64,000 nt of DNA from Neobacillus sp. FSL H8-0543 (GTDB lineage Bacteria > Bacillota > Bacilli > Bacillales > Cytobacillaceae). The stretch spans positions 1,800,501-1,864,500 of the forward strand of contig NZ_CP151943.1 in NCBI RefSeq assembly GCF_038592905.1, read 5' to 3'. The stretch's first letter is position 1. Every line of letters begins with the position of its first letter. Positions 8,382 to 17,620 of the stretch are shown piece by piece. The position numbers were made by a program, and so were the translations under genes. The notes beneath the pieces were generated by a model. That model was not told the origin of the DNA. It worked only from the letters and a program-made list of their open reading frames with translations, and did not search any database.

Positions 8382-9583
8382 TTTTCTATCTCACTTTCCT
8401 TAAACAATAGAGATGGTCCTTCATTTCCAATACGTTTAATCTTGACTCTTGCTCTTACATTAATGTTTGTTTCAGAAAATGTTTGATCCCAATTCGTCTT
8501 TAATCTCTTCCACCGAATGGGATTCTTGCGATGAATAGCTTCGCCAAAACCAAAGATATCTATACCATATTCTTTTTGTACTTTTGTAATGGTTTGTTTA
8601 ACTTGCTTTTGCACCTCTTTTTCAAACTCCATTTCAAGTAACTTAAGATTTTTGGTATTCATCATATTTAAACCTGAATTGCTTTCTGAGAGAGTTCCCT
8701 CGCCAACCAAGGTAACAGTGAAACTGGGCTTTTCATTTTTACCGAAATTCGGTTCTATTTTGCTGTTAATCTTTGTTAATTTCAAACTCGAATTTGCACC
8801 ACCTTTTTTAATGCTGATGGTTTTTTTTTTAAGAATTCCCATTACCCAAAGTGTATTCTTGTTTCCTTCATCGTTTAGAAACCCAAGTAATTTAAGGTTT
8901 TTATCAAACAGGCTGACTCCAGCTAAACGCAAAACCTTAGGGTTAGGAGAATCCTCTTTGCCTGTTTCCCCCTCAAGGGAGTCGCTAATTTCTATAGAAG
9001 GGATGGACGGACGAATACCGTCAAGGTTTGCAGCGATAAGGAACTTTAAATAAGCTGTATCTCCCCTTCCACCACTTTGCCGGTGTTCTTTTAACGTGGC
9101 AATAGCAGGAGGTTTCTCTAATGGGTTAGCTAGTTTAATGATTTCTTTTGCTTTACCTCCCTTTACCACAAACACATCTGAACGAAGGCTGACATCTGGG
9201 GTTCGATTATTAATATCAAACTTTTTTTTGAGACCGCTGGTGGCAAATTCCTCACCAATAAAGATAATGCGACGATGACCAAAATATGCCTCCCTAGGCA
9301 GCTTTGTCTGTATGTTATCTAGGGCTTCTTCTACATTCTTCCCTATGGCAGAAACCGTAAAAAAACCTTTTCCAGTAGCCCCACCGCCACCGCCTCCGCC
9401 TCCGCCTTGGGTTTGTACATTAGAAGGAATGACGATTTGCCCGCTAATTTCGACACCACCATTTTCAGCTAAATCCCAGCCTGTTGCCAGCCAAATGGCT
9501 CTGTCATTTAATTCCTTACGATCCCAACAGCCTGTGATGAATAGTAAGGAGAAGCATACCGCAAAACTTAAAACTGTTTTCAT
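8378..9583 (-). CDS. gerAC: Spore germination receptor C subunit, Ger(x)C lipoprotein
   Basis: This 401-residue lipoprotein has a signal peptide (VLSFAVCFSLLF) with lipobox ITGC, followed by WDRKELND, the hallmark of Ger(x)C proteins. It is anchored on the outer face of the spore inner membrane and is required for receptor function. The ATG at 9583 overlaps the gerAA stop as TAATG, and a GGGGGGAG site precedes it; the open frame upstream to 9646 is inside gerAA. An oddity is an uninterrupted run of nine glycines (about residues 59-67) in the N-terminal domain, which may be a slippage-prone loop insertion. Confidence 0.93.
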   Translation of the reverse strand: MKTVLSFAVCFSLLFITGCWDRKELNDRAIWLATGWDLAENGGVEISGQIVIPSNVQTQGGGGGGGGGATGKGFFTVSAIGKNVEEALDNIQTKLPREAYFGHRRIIFIGEEFATSGLKKKFDINNRTPDVSLRSDVFVVKGGKAKEIIKLANPLEKPPAIATLKEHRQSGGRGDTAYLKFLIAANLDGIRPSIPSIEISDSLEGETGKEDSPNPKVLRLAGVSLFDKNLKLLGFLNDEGNKNTLWVMGILKKKTISIKKGGANSSLKLTKINSKIEPNFGKNEKPSFTVTLVGEGTLSESNSGLNMMNTKNLKLLEMEFEKEVQKQVKQTITKVQKEYGIDIFGFGEAIHRKNPIRWKRLKTNWDQTFSETNINVRARVKIKRIGNEGPSLLFKESEIEK

Positions 9584-11160
9584 TACTCTCTCCCCCCTTT
9601 TTGGGAAGTTGGCTTTTGCCCGGAAGGGGTCCGCTGTTTTTTCCATCCCAATGTGAATATCGGTCCATATCGGTTACTCCATCTTGGTGACCGTAATAGC
9701 ACATCTTTTAAGTCTCCCGGAATTTGCGGGGCCACTGGGTTAAAATACGGAACCCCGAAAGAGCGAAGGTTCACAAGGTGAATGATTAACACAATAAAGC
9801 CGATGACGATACCGTACAAGCCGAACATTCCTGCTAAAATGAGCATCGGAAACCTAACAAGCCGCAATGCCGTTCCGAGGTTGTACCTTGGGATGGAAAA
9901 GGAAGCAATTCCGGTTGTCGCTACAATAATCACCGTTGTAGATGAGACAATTCCTGCTTGTACCGCAGCTTGTCCAACGACAAGTGCTCCGACAATACTA
10001 ACGGCTGAGCCTACCGCTTTTGGCAGACGGATCCCCGCTTCCCGCAGCCCCTCAAACACTAACTCCATAAGCAGCGCTTCAATAATGGTGGGGAATGGAA
10101 CGCCATCCCGGGCAGCTGCGATACTGATAAGAAGGGTAGTCGGAATGAGTTTAGGGTGAAAGGTGACCAAGGCGACATAAATAGAGGGTAAAAACATTGT
10201 AATATTAAACAAGAAATAACGGATGAATCGAATAAAGGAAGTGTAAATAAACCGTTCATAGTAGTCTTCCACCGCTTGTAGTCCGTTCCAAAAAGTCATT
10301 GGAACAATAAGAGCAAACGGAGTGTTATCGACCAGTATCGCAACTTTCCCTTCTAACAGGTTTGCTATTACAATATCTGGCCGTTCCGTATTTTGAATTT
10401 GCGGGAACGGAGAATAAGGAGCGTCTTCAATAAATTCTTCAATATACGCTGATTCCAGGATCCCGTCAATTTGAATCCGGCTAAGTCTTGTTCGGACTTC
10501 ATCCAATAGCGCTTCTGTAGCAAGTCCCTCGATATAAGCGATTGCTACATCAGTTTGTGAAAGCTCGCCTATACTCATGGACTCTAGTTTAAGCCTTGTA
10601 CTGCGGATTCTTTTTCTTAATAGGGCTGTGTTTGTCCTTAATGACTCTGTAAACCCGTCCCTCGGACCCCGAATCGAAACCTCGCTCGATGGCTCCTCAA
10701 CACTTCTTTTTTCTGATCCCTGCAAACTCGCAATTAATGCCTTTGCTTCCCCCTCCACTAATACCCCTAGATTTCCTTTTAAAATTTCATCTACTAGTTT
10801 GCCTAATTCAGAAATTGTCTTAACAGGAGTGGCAGCTAAGAGCTGATGTTCAATAAATTGCCCAAGTGTGCCACCTTTATTCAAACCATTTGGCAGCCCT
10901 TGAAACATCAATGGATTTAATAGTAATATGTCAAGTGTTTTCGTGTCGGTTAACCCTTCTAAATAAAACAATAGAATTTTAGGTTCCCCATTTATCTGGA
11001 TAGGTCGAATCGTAAAATCTGAGCAATTTTGAAATAGATTCTTTAAAATTTGTTCATTTATGGAAAGGTTGGAACATAGGTTTTCAGTCTGAACTTCGGA
11101 AGGTAGTACAGTCTTTTTTTTTATCTTCTGTTTTACCTGTCGTTTACCGTACTTGAACAT
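9583..11160 (-). CDS. gerAA: Spore germination receptor A subunit (GerAA)
   Basis: This 525-residue protein has a soluble N-terminal domain of about 275 residues followed by four to six membrane segments. Conserved GerA features include SIGELSQTDVAIAYIEG and PFPQIQNTERPD, then FALIVPMTFWNGLQAVEDYYERF at the start of the membrane part. It forms the oligomeric, ion-channel-like part of the germinant receptor in the spore inner membrane. The ATG at 11160 has AAAGGAG at spacing 9; the in-frame start at 11193 lacks a ribosome site. It is the first gene of the gerAA-gerAC-gerAB operon, which in relatives is expressed in the forespore under sigma G. I could not pick out a convincing sigma G promoter. 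Confidence 0.94.
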   Translation of the reverse strand: MFKYGKRQVKQKIKKKTVLPSEVQTENLCSNLSINEQILKNLFQNCSDFTIRPIQINGEPKILLFYLEGLTDTKTLDILLLNPLMFQGLPNGLNKGGTLGQFIEHQLLAATPVKTISELGKLVDEILKGNLGVLVEGEAKALIASLQGSEKRSVEEPSSEVSIRGPRDGFTESLRTNTALLRKRIRSTRLKLESMSIGELSQTDVAIAYIEGLATEALLDEVRTRLSRIQIDGILESAYIEEFIEDAPYSPFPQIQNTERPDIVIANLLEGKVAILVDNTPFALIVPMTFWNGLQAVEDYYERFIYTSFIRFIRYFLFNITMFLPSIYVALVTFHPKLIPTTLLISIAAARDGVPFPTIIEALLMELVFEGLREAGIRLPKAVGSAVSIVGALVVGQAAVQAGIVSSTTVIIVATTGIASFSIPRYNLGTALRLVRFPMLILAGMFGLYGIVIGFIVLIIHLVNLRSFGVPYFNPVAPQIPGDLKDVLLRSPRWSNRYGPIFTLGWKKQRTPSGQKPTSQKGGRE

Positions 11161-11330
11161 ATGAGGACACTCCTTTGAAGATATTTTTTCCATTTAGGAG
11201 ATGTTGTATGCACTTGTTCAGACTTTAAGAGGAACCTGTCTTTCTCCTATCTATCATTAATCTCTTTTGAGTAGCCTTTATTTAGTCATTCAGTATAAAT
11301 AAATAATCAAAAGATACCTTAATAAGTTAC

Positions 11331-11366
11331 AAAAAAGCTACCCTCAAATGAATAAAGGATAGCTTT
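11331..11366 (-). terminator. Terminator of the YczE-like gene
   Basis: AAAGCTACCCT (11334-11344) pairs with AGGATAGCTTT (11356-11366); read on the minus strand it ends in TTTTTT. It begins immediately after the stop codon at 11367. Confidence 0.8.
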
Positions 11367-11990
11367 CTATGCTGCAAGTTTTTGGTTTTTACTTTTATCA
11401 AGTAAATACTTTAGCAGTTTTTTACATCGCGGTAAGGAAAAGCCCACGATCGGGCCCAAGAAAAAGGCAATGATTACCGTTCCAACCCCTACTGGGCCAC
11501 CTAATGCCCAACCGAGAATGAGAACAAGCACTTCCATTCCATTACGAACCCATTGTAAACTCCATCCTGTTTTGTCTACAATCATGATCATGATACTATC
11601 TCGAGGTCCAGAACCCAAATCCGCCGAAACATAGAGTCCAATTCCAAAACCTAATAGAACAACACCTATGACATAGGAAACTACTGCTCCTATGAAACTA
11701 TCGATACTTGGCAAAAGCCATAAAAAGAAATCCATAAAAATACCAAGTAACAGCATATTTAAAAACGCACCTATTTTAGGCAGCTTTTTCGTTGCAATCG
11801 AGGCAGCAGTTAACAAGAGGAATCCTATGATTATAGACCATGTGCCAATTGTTAGCCCCAGCTTCAGAAACATTCCATAATGAAACACATCCCAAGGACC
11901 GATTCCTAATAACTCGCCTTCAATCGTTAAAGCCGCACCAAATGCTAAAACAAGCATTCCTAAAACAAAAAACGACCAGCGAAGAACCAT
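11367..11990 (-). CDS. YczE/YitT-like integral membrane protein
   Basis: This 207-residue protein has about five transmembrane segments. GELLGIGPWDVFHYG and YVSADLGSGPRDSIMI, two related halves with the G-x-GP-D pattern, mark the YczE family. In Bacillus yczE lies next to sfp, and its biochemical role is poorly known. Here there is no antibiotic-synthesis neighbour and the gene has its own terminator. The ATG at 11990 is preceded by GGTGAG at close spacing. Function beyond membrane transport or sensing is not inferable. Confidence 0.75.
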   Translation of the reverse strand: MVLRWSFFVLGMLVLAFGAALTIEGELLGIGPWDVFHYGMFLKLGLTIGTWSIIIGFLLLTAASIATKKLPKIGAFLNMLLLGIFMDFFLWLLPSIDSFIGAVVSYVIGVVLLGFGIGLYVSADLGSGPRDSIMIMIVDKTGWSLQWVRNGMEVLVLILGWALGGPVGVGTVIIAFFLGPIVGFSLPRCKKLLKYLLDKSKNQKLAA

Positions 11991-12091
11991 TCTTTCTCAC
12001 CATTTCCCCTCTAATCTCAAAACTTTTCACCTGACCACTATACCATACCAATTATTGCGTCAACCATAAAAACTAAATGGAAATGATAGAA

Positions 12092-12172
12092 ACAAGGGGA
12101 CGGATCTGCTGGTTTTTTTGCTAGAAGCGAAATGAGGCACCATTAACTGCTCTCTGCAAAAAACATCCAAAC
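12092..12172. repeat. Degenerate GGGGACGG-type palindromic repeat
   Basis: Contains GGGGACGGATCTGCTGG followed by a T-run, matching the left arm of a dispersed element seen at 14019, 27879, 31556, 33484, 33928 and 60271. The right arm is decayed. Confidence 0.5.
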
Positions 12173-12179
12173 GATTAAA

Positions 12180-12797
12180 TTAAATTCTTTCTTTTATTTT
12201 TCCAATCACTGTCTTATAGAAGTTGATTTCATGAGGTACGAATTGGTCCCTGCCAACATAATTTTCAAAAAAAATCTTATCGCCATTCTTCCCCATTTCA
12301 AATCCTCTTATCTTAACTGATTCTCTCTCACCAAACCAAAGTTCAACAAAGTGGTTAAACTCTACTCTTACAATCCCTGCTACTTCGTCTTGAAGCGTAA
12401 AGTCTTCGAAGGATTTTTCACTTTTGTATAAAAATGAGTGGGCTAATTCTTTATCTATAAAATCATCTGTTATGACACAATAATCAATGATCCCCAATGG
12501 AAGTAACTCCTCAAAGGAAACATCGATCCCAACCTCTTCTTTAATTTCTCTTACACCGTCTTGAACGGTTTCATCAGCCAATAGATGCCCTGCAGCTGTA
12601 ATATCTAACAGATTCGGATAGTCGCGTTTGGTTTGACTGCGAAGCTGTAAATATATATAATCAGTGCCCTCTTCTTTATGAGTAAACCAACAATGAAAGG
12701 TTTCGTGCCAATAACCGAATCTATGTACTTCTTCACGAGTGGCAACTCCTATAGGATTCCTGTCATCATCAAAAATTTTTAATTGTTCCGTTTGCAC
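12180..12797 (-). CDS. NUDIX hydrolase, isopentenyl-diphosphate-isomerase-like branch
   Basis: This 205-residue NUDIX protein starts at a GTG with AAGGGGGG before it. The N-terminus, with LKIFDDDRNPIGVATREEVH and FHCWFTH, matches the IDI/YfcD-like NUDIX branch, whose members hydrolyse uncertain nucleotide-type diphosphates. The NUDIX box is GHLLADETVQDGVREIKEEVGI; counting gives six rather than seven residues between the first Glu and the Arg-Glu pair, one fewer than the canonical spacing. The catalytic REIKEE core is intact. The gene stands alone between repeats. The substrate is unknown. Confidence 0.82.
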   Translation of the reverse strand: MQTEQLKIFDDDRNPIGVATREEVHRFGYWHETFHCWFTHKEEGTDYIYLQLRSQTKRDYPNLLDITAAGHLLADETVQDGVREIKEEVGIDVSFEELLPLGIIDYCVITDDFIDKELAHSFLYKSEKSFEDFTLQDEVAGIVRVEFNHFVELWFGERESVKIRGFEMGKNGDKIFFENYVGRDQFVPHEINFYKTVIGKIKERI

Positions 12798-12931
12798 ATA
12801 TTTCCCCCCTTAAGCCTTCGTCTTACTTCTAAAAATAGCTATCAAATACGAGCTATTAAACTTTCACTACATTGTTGAAATTATCGCTCTTTTTTAAATT
12901 TCAGAAAATCTAAGACATTACCGGCATTTTT

Positions 12932-13996
12932 TTAAATTAATGAAATCTTAAATTCCTCTATTAAATCCTTAAATGCTGGTCGGATATTGCCATCTCGCCC
13001 AACGACTGCCTCGGCGGTCACTAAGGAATTCAAAACGGCTTCTTCTGTCGCTTCTCCTACCGCTCTAAAAGCCAAGTCCATATCTTCTTCATGAATCGTT
13101 GGGAGGGAGAGAAGTTGTTCTGGTTTTTCATGTGGAATTTTCGTTGCAGTTGAAAACCCGATAACGACCTCTCCACTTCCCGTTGTAATAATCGAACCTG
13201 TTCGGGATAAACCTGTAACGGATCGTTTGATGATTCTGTTTAGCTGTCTCTCTGAAACCGGGAGATCGGTGGCAACGATAATCATCACAGACCCTTTATC
13301 CTCTTCCTTATAAGACTGGAGGATTGCTTCCTTTAAATCTTCTCCGACTGCTTTTCCGTTAACCCTAAGATCACTTAAAATCCCAAAATTCGAAAGGACA
13401 AGAACGCCAATCTTGTACGTGCCATGCTCCATTTTCATGATTCGAGAGGAAGAGCCAATCCCCCCTTTCAGAGAGTAGCAAAGCATACCCGTACCCGCGC
13501 CAACACTTCCTTCTTGGAATTCAAACGAGGTATTTTCAAGTGCTTGCTGAATATGTTCTGGCTTCACAAACTTTTCCCTTACATCATTTAATAACATATC
13601 ATTGCATTCCCCAACGATTGGGTTAACTGTTCCAGTGGTTCGCCCGATTTCAGGGTTACGAGCTAACATATAGTCGATCAACGTATCCACTGCTGTCCCG
13701 ACATTTAAAGTGTTTGTTAAAAGAATAGGTGTCTCCAAGGTACCTAATTCTTTCATTTGAATCGTTCCCATTGTTTTGCCAAATCCGTTAATGACATGGC
13801 TGGAGGCGATCAGCTTCTCTCGAAAGGTATTTCCTTGATGTGGCAAAATCGCTGTGACTCCTGTTTGCATGCTGTTCTGGCTCAGTGTCACATGGCCGAC
13901 GGTCACTCCCTCTACATCTGTAATCGCATTATAATATCCCGGCTCCAAACGACCGATTTTCACTCCATAATCACGTATCCTTTTTTGATTGAACAT
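12932..13996 (-). CDS. P1/S58-family peptidase (DmpA/BapA-like L-aminopeptidase)
   Basis: This 354-residue Ntn-hydrolase-like peptidase contains IRDYGVKIGRLEPGYYNAITDV near the N-terminus, GSVGAGTGM in the middle, and KGGIGSSSR at the expected self-cleavage site, where a Gly-Ser bond is cut to expose the Ser nucleophile. Members cleave N-terminal amino acids or beta-amino peptides in the cytoplasm. RBS AAAGGAG stands at good spacing before the ATG at 13996. It is a single gene, flanked upstream by a GGGGACGG repeat. The substrate range cannot be read from sequence. Confidence 0.88.
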   Translation of the reverse strand: MFNQKRIRDYGVKIGRLEPGYYNAITDVEGVTVGHVTLSQNSMQTGVTAILPHQGNTFREKLIASSHVINGFGKTMGTIQMKELGTLETPILLTNTLNVGTAVDTLIDYMLARNPEIGRTTGTVNPIVGECNDMLLNDVREKFVKPEHIQQALENTSFEFQEGSVGAGTGMLCYSLKGGIGSSSRIMKMEHGTYKIGVLVLSNFGILSDLRVNGKAVGEDLKEAILQSYKEEDKGSVMIIVATDLPVSERQLNRIIKRSVTGLSRTGSIITTGSGEVVIGFSTATKIPHEKPEQLLSLPTIHEEDMDLAFRAVGEATEEAVLNSLVTAEAVVGRDGNIRPAFKDLIEEFKISLI

Positions 13997-14018
13997 ATAA
14001 AATCTCCTTTATGTGTAC

Positions 14019-14061
14019 TACGGGGACGGTTCTCCTGGCTTTTTTTTCGTGCCAGAACCCC
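14019..14061. repeat. GGGGACGG-type palindromic (REP-like) repeat
   Basis: ACGGGGACGGTTCTCCTGGC, a T8 loop and GCCAGAACCCC form a hairpin, the clearest copy of the dispersed element in the window. Confidence 0.65.
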
Positions 14062-14156
14062 ACAAGATGCACGAATAATTTCATACTTGCCATTAATAAC
14101 TAAAAAAACGACAGATAACTGTCGTTCGTTCGTATTTCTTTTTCTAAAAAAATCAC

Positions 14157-14627
14157 TCAATCTCTTTCCTTAGCTCTCTGTGTATCTCTAATGTTCTTTT
14201 GAACGGTAATCGCCGCAAATAAACTAAGAACAAATGCCATCCCATAAAATCCCTTTTCGCTTAAGTCAATGCTTCCTGCATTGTAAAGTCCGATACCCAT
14301 TAATGAAATAGAAATAACAAGAGCCAGCCAACTAATTCCATAGTAAATATTCGTAACAGGGATTCCCTCGTCTTTATCTCTTACTGCTTTTTGTAGTGAT
14401 ACCGCTGCATAAAGTCCGAAAATTAAAACGGAAAAGTAATATCCCTTTTCGTTCAATTGCATCGATGCATTAAATAAGCCAATGAGATAGGCCGTAACAC
14501 CTACTAATAACGCTGCCCATGAAGCCCCAATAAAAGCTGGAGTCGGTTCTCCCTCTTTTCTTTCTACCTTTATTTTTGGTTCATTTCGCTTTCCTTTATC
14601 TAATAAAACCTCATGATCATTAGACAT
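14157..14627 (-). CDS. YiaA/YiaB-domain inner membrane protein
   Basis: This 156-residue protein has a charged N-terminus of about 30 residues followed by two copies of the two-helix YiaAB module. Each copy follows the pattern SWAAL...YLIGLFNA, then NEKGYYFSV, then VQKAVRD or VQKNIRD. The duplicated module is the family's standard form, with four membrane helices in total. RBS GGGGGAG precedes the ATG at 14627. The function is unknown in all homologues I know. Bases 14628-14883 upstream hold no other recognisable feature. Confidence 0.8.
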   Translation of the reverse strand: MSNDHEVLLDKGKRNEPKIKVERKEGEPTPAFIGASWAALLVGVTAYLIGLFNASMQLNEKGYYFSVLIFGLYAAVSLQKAVRDKDEGIPVTNIYYGISWLALVISISLMGIGLYNAGSIDLSEKGFYGMAFVLSLFAAITVQKNIRDTQRAKERD

Positions 14628-14883
14628 TAAATGTTTCTCCCCCGTCTTTTGATATTAAAATGGATCACCAGTTACACTAAGGTGCTCTACATAGTTCTAT
14701 TATATAGAATTTTCTTACAAATAATAGATATTTTTTCTTCATCTTCAAATTGGGTTTCTGGCTAGGTAATCCACGGCGCGGTTATGCTGCTTCATTCAGA
14801 CAGGCTTTTGGTTTTATATAACTATTTCTTGGTTTTATTAGAGCAACCGTTACTTTATTTACAGCTTATTTCACAATTGCACA

Positions 14884-14920
14884 CAAAAAAGAATCTCTTC
14901 AAATTATGAACAGAGTTTCT
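14884..14920 (-). terminator. Terminator of the DUF2325 gene
   Basis: Read on the minus strand, AAAGAAACTCT pairs with AGAGATTCTTT with one mismatch and runs into TTTTTT. It starts just after the stop at 14923. Confidence 0.75.
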
Positions 14921-14922
14921 TT

Positions 14923-16482
14923 TTATTCTATAAGCCATTTATAGATTTCTACTGTTGTTTTTTCTATATTACTTTGTCCATTTAAATAATATAAAGGTGT
15001 TTTTATTTGGTTCAATTCTTTCATAATTTTTTTATAAAAAGAATGCGCAAAAACAGATGTATTGATAAAAACTGCGTCTACTCGTTTTATTATTGAAATA
15101 TCTCGATTTTTCTCATCTACTTCAAAAAACTCTATTGTTGGTAAATGCTCCTTTAATTTAACTTGCCAACTTGGCGAACCTCCAAAAATGACAATTCTCT
15201 TTGAATGAATCAAATCAAACATGTTTTTTAAAGGAGGCGCCTTTTCTAAATCAGTCTTTTCTTCACGATACACCATATTTCTGAGCGCATGAACTTCAGT
15301 AGTATAATCATCCATCGTATTAATTTGCTGCTCTAGTTGACGTATTTTTGCTTGTGCCAGATAAAGTTCGCTTGTTACTCCTTCAAATTCCCTCTGTTGT
15401 CTTGTAAAAATAGATTCCCATTCCAATCGTTTTCGTGATAACTGGATTTCTTGTTCTTTTAATTGGGCTTCCTTAGATTTCATTTCAAAGTAAAAATCAT
15501 ATTTTGAATGGTCTAAATATAGATATTTTGTATCTCGATACAGGGAACCTAGACATTTAAGATAGAGACAGGTAATAAAAAATAAATCTTGATCCTCTTT
15601 AGATATGTAATTATATTTTTGGGCATATAGAACTTCCAAAAAAACCATATCTAAGTCGTATTTCGTTAACGGTATTTGTTCTGTTGCATCTAACTCATGA
15701 ATTTTAAGTGTTTTAAGCCAACCGCCTAAAGCGCCGATATATTTTGCAGGAGAATCTTGAAACACCCTTTTCTCTGCCTGCTCTGTAGGACAATTCGGAT
15801 CTGAGTAGTAAATTCTTTGCAAGTTATCACTAATTAAATACTCCAATAATGTCCCTAATGAAGTGAACCGTGGGTTTTTTGGTATGTTGTATTTCTGGTA
15901 TAAAAAAGTAATCTCTTCCTTGTATTTTTCTATCATATCCTTGGAAAAAATGACCTTTTGCAATTTAATCTCATTTAGCGTTGTATGTAATACATTTTGA
16001 AAAGATTTCCACGCAACATTATTCGTATTGAATGATTTATCTTCTTTAACACACAGAAACCACAAGACAATATTTTGATTAATCAGTTCAATCTCTTTCA
16101 CCATTTCCCTCTTTTTTCTACTTGAAAAAGTTCGCATAAAGTGTTCGAAATCAATATATGAATGTTGTTGTAGATATTGATAGACAAATTTGTATCCTTT
16201 TTTGATTAGCTGTTCCACTTGAGCAAAATTATTGTTTTGTTCAGACCAAGCAACGATCCCTGCCACTTGCCTAATTCTTTCTTCGCTATAAGTAGAGTAC
16301 AAAGAAAATAATGGATTCTCCATTAATCCACTTCTTTTATACGCCTCATAATATTCCCATTCCTTTTTACGGTAAATAGTTTCAATAAACGGATGTAAAT
16401 AGGAATTTCCACCTAATGCAATGATTAAAAATTGGTTTAATAGGATTGATTCTTGTGGTAGATTCTCTATTTGATACGCCAT
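14923..16482 (-). CDS. Large coiled-coil protein with C-terminal DUF2325 domain
   Basis: This 519-residue protein has three parts. Residues 1-335 are a helical region I do not recognise. Residues about 335-400 form a charged coiled coil (EMKSKEAQLKEQEIQLSRKR onward). The last 90 residues are a DUF2325 domain, starting RIVIFGGSPSW and containing VDAVFINTSVFAHSFYKKIM. The C-terminal domain looks like a compact Rossmann-type nucleotide or ligand fold; in known genomes DUF2325 also occurs as a stand-alone protein of about 100 residues. RBS GAGGTGAAAGG precedes the ATG. The gene is divergent from the tungstate-binding gene and alone in its transcript. Base composition is more A/T-rich than its neighbours. 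The function is unknown; it may be a sensor or scaffold. Confidence 0.7.
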   Translation of the reverse strand: MAYQIENLPQESILLNQFLIIALGGNSYLHPFIETIYRKKEWEYYEAYKRSGLMENPLFSLYSTYSEERIRQVAGIVAWSEQNNNFAQVEQLIKKGYKFVYQYLQQHSYIDFEHFMRTFSSRKKREMVKEIELINQNIVLWFLCVKEDKSFNTNNVAWKSFQNVLHTTLNEIKLQKVIFSKDMIEKYKEEITFLYQKYNIPKNPRFTSLGTLLEYLISDNLQRIYYSDPNCPTEQAEKRVFQDSPAKYIGALGGWLKTLKIHELDATEQIPLTKYDLDMVFLEVLYAQKYNYISKEDQDLFFITCLYLKCLGSLYRDTKYLYLDHSKYDFYFEMKSKEAQLKEQEIQLSRKRLEWESIFTRQQREFEGVTSELYLAQAKIRQLEQQINTMDDYTTEVHALRNMVYREEKTDLEKAPPLKNMFDLIHSKRIVIFGGSPSWQVKLKEHLPTIEFFEVDEKNRDISIIKRVDAVFINTSVFAHSFYKKIMKELNQIKTPLYYLNGQSNIEKTTVEIYKWLIE

Positions 16483-16593
16483 CGTCCTTTCACCTCAATT
16501 ATTGGGACTTTTTAATAAATATATTTATAGTGTAGTTAAGCTAATTTCATCATTTTTACTGTATTTAGTAAATAATACCACAGCATCGTTCAC

Positions 16594-16635
16594 AAAAACT
16601 TAACAAAACTTAACGAAACTAAACAAAACTTAACG
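16594..16635 (+). repeat. Short tandem AAAACTTAAC repeats upstream of the tungstate-binding gene
   Basis: Four consecutive copies with period about 10-11: three of AAACTTAAC and one variant AAACTAAAC. About one helical turn per copy, just upstream of the Fnr-like box, suggests iterons for a DNA-binding protein or intrinsic DNA curvature. Confidence 0.45.
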
Positions 16636-16638
16636 AAT

Positions 16639-16682
16639 TGTGATAAAAATCATATGTATTACTTATTTACACTAACTATAAT
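16639..16682 (+). promoter_or_regulatory. Candidate Fnr-activated promoter
   Basis: TGTGA-N6-TCATA (16639-16654) resembles the Bacillus Fnr box TGTGA-N6-TCACA with one mismatch. A perfect -10 TATAAT lies at 16677-16682, but the -35 position (ATGTAT) is poor. The box is centred about 42 bases before the predicted start near 16689, which is the standard class II activator position. Confidence 0.5.
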
Positions 16683-16756
16683 AGGGCTATCGAAATAGTA
16701 AGGAGGTAACTTTACTATTTCAATGAAAGAGAAAACTACATAACGGAGGAAACAAC

Positions 16757-17620
16757 ATGCCAAAAAATCGTTATCTATCCTTTTTATTTGCCTTCATGCT
16801 TCTGTTTTTAGCAGCATGTGGGAACACAGAAACAAAAGATGCAGCAAAGGATAAAGAGGTTGCACCGAAAGCAGAACCAACTGAATTGATTCTTGCTACT
16901 ACAACAAGTACTCAAGACAGTGGCTTACTTGATGTATTACTCCCAATCTTCGAAGAAGAAAACAATGTTAAAGTTAAAACGATTGCTGTTGGAACGGGTC
17001 AAGCATTAGAAATGGGAACAAAAGGGGAAGCAGACGTACTATTAGTACATGCCCCTAAGTCTGAAGAAGAAATCGTTGCCAGTGGTGACGCGATCAACCG
17101 TAAACGTGTCATGTATAATGACTTTGTATTGGTTGGACCAAAGGATAATCCAGCTGATGTAAGCGGAGAAGACATTGTTGCCGCATTCAAAAAGATCTCT
17201 GAAGTAAAAGCAAATTTTATTACTAGAGGAGATGACTCTGGTACTCACAAAAAGGAACTAGGCATTTGGACTTCTGCTGCTATTACACCAGAAGGTGACA
17301 CATATATCTCAACTGGTCAAGGTATGGGAGCTTCTTTACAGATTGCGAATGAGAAATCTGGTTATATCTTAACAGACCGTGCTACTTGGCTTGCACAAGA
17401 GAAAAACTTAACAAACCTTCAAATTGTTGTTGAGGGTGGGAAAGACCTAATGAATATTTACCATGTAATGCAAGTGAATTCTGAAAAACATGATATGGTA
17501 AACAGCAAAGACGCAGAAAAGTTTGTTGAATTTATGATTAACAGCAAAACACAAGAAGAAATCGAGAAGTTCGGGAAAGAAGAATTTGGTCAATCTCTAT
17601 TTATTAGTTATACAGAATAA
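16757..17620 (+). CDS. Tungstate/molybdate-type ABC importer substrate-binding lipoprotein (TupA-like)
   Basis: This 287-residue lipoprotein has a signal peptide with lipobox LAAC at about residues 19-22. The mature protein opens with LILATTTSTQDSGLLDVLLP, the signature of TupA/WtpA-like tungstate-binding proteins, and contains FITRGDDSGTHKKE and the GQGMGASLQIANEK loop that hold the oxyanion. It should capture tungstate outside the membrane for a TupBC permease. No permease or ATPase gene follows: a terminator starts at the stop codon, so the protein is an orphan here. RBS ACGGAGGAAAC. A candidate Fnr promoter upstream suggests anaerobic induction. Confidence 0.87.
   Translation: MPKNRYLSFLFAFMLLFLAACGNTETKDAAKDKEVAPKAEPTELILATTTSTQDSGLLDVLLPIFEEENNVKVKTIAVGTGQALEMGTKGEADVLLVHAPKSEEEIVASGDAINRKRVMYNDFVLVGPKDNPADVSGEDIVAAFKKISEVKANFITRGDDSGTHKKELGIWTSAAITPEGDTYISTGQGMGASLQIANEKSGYILTDRATWLAQEKNLTNLQIVVEGGKDLMNIYHVMQVNSEKHDMVNSKDAEKFVEFMINSKTQEEIEKFGKEEFGQSLFISYTE

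Noticed and set aside
11161..11330. Sigma G promoter of the gerA operon
   Set aside because: TGAATGA on the minus strand looks like a -35, but no acceptable -10 lies at 17-18 bases, so I do not list it.
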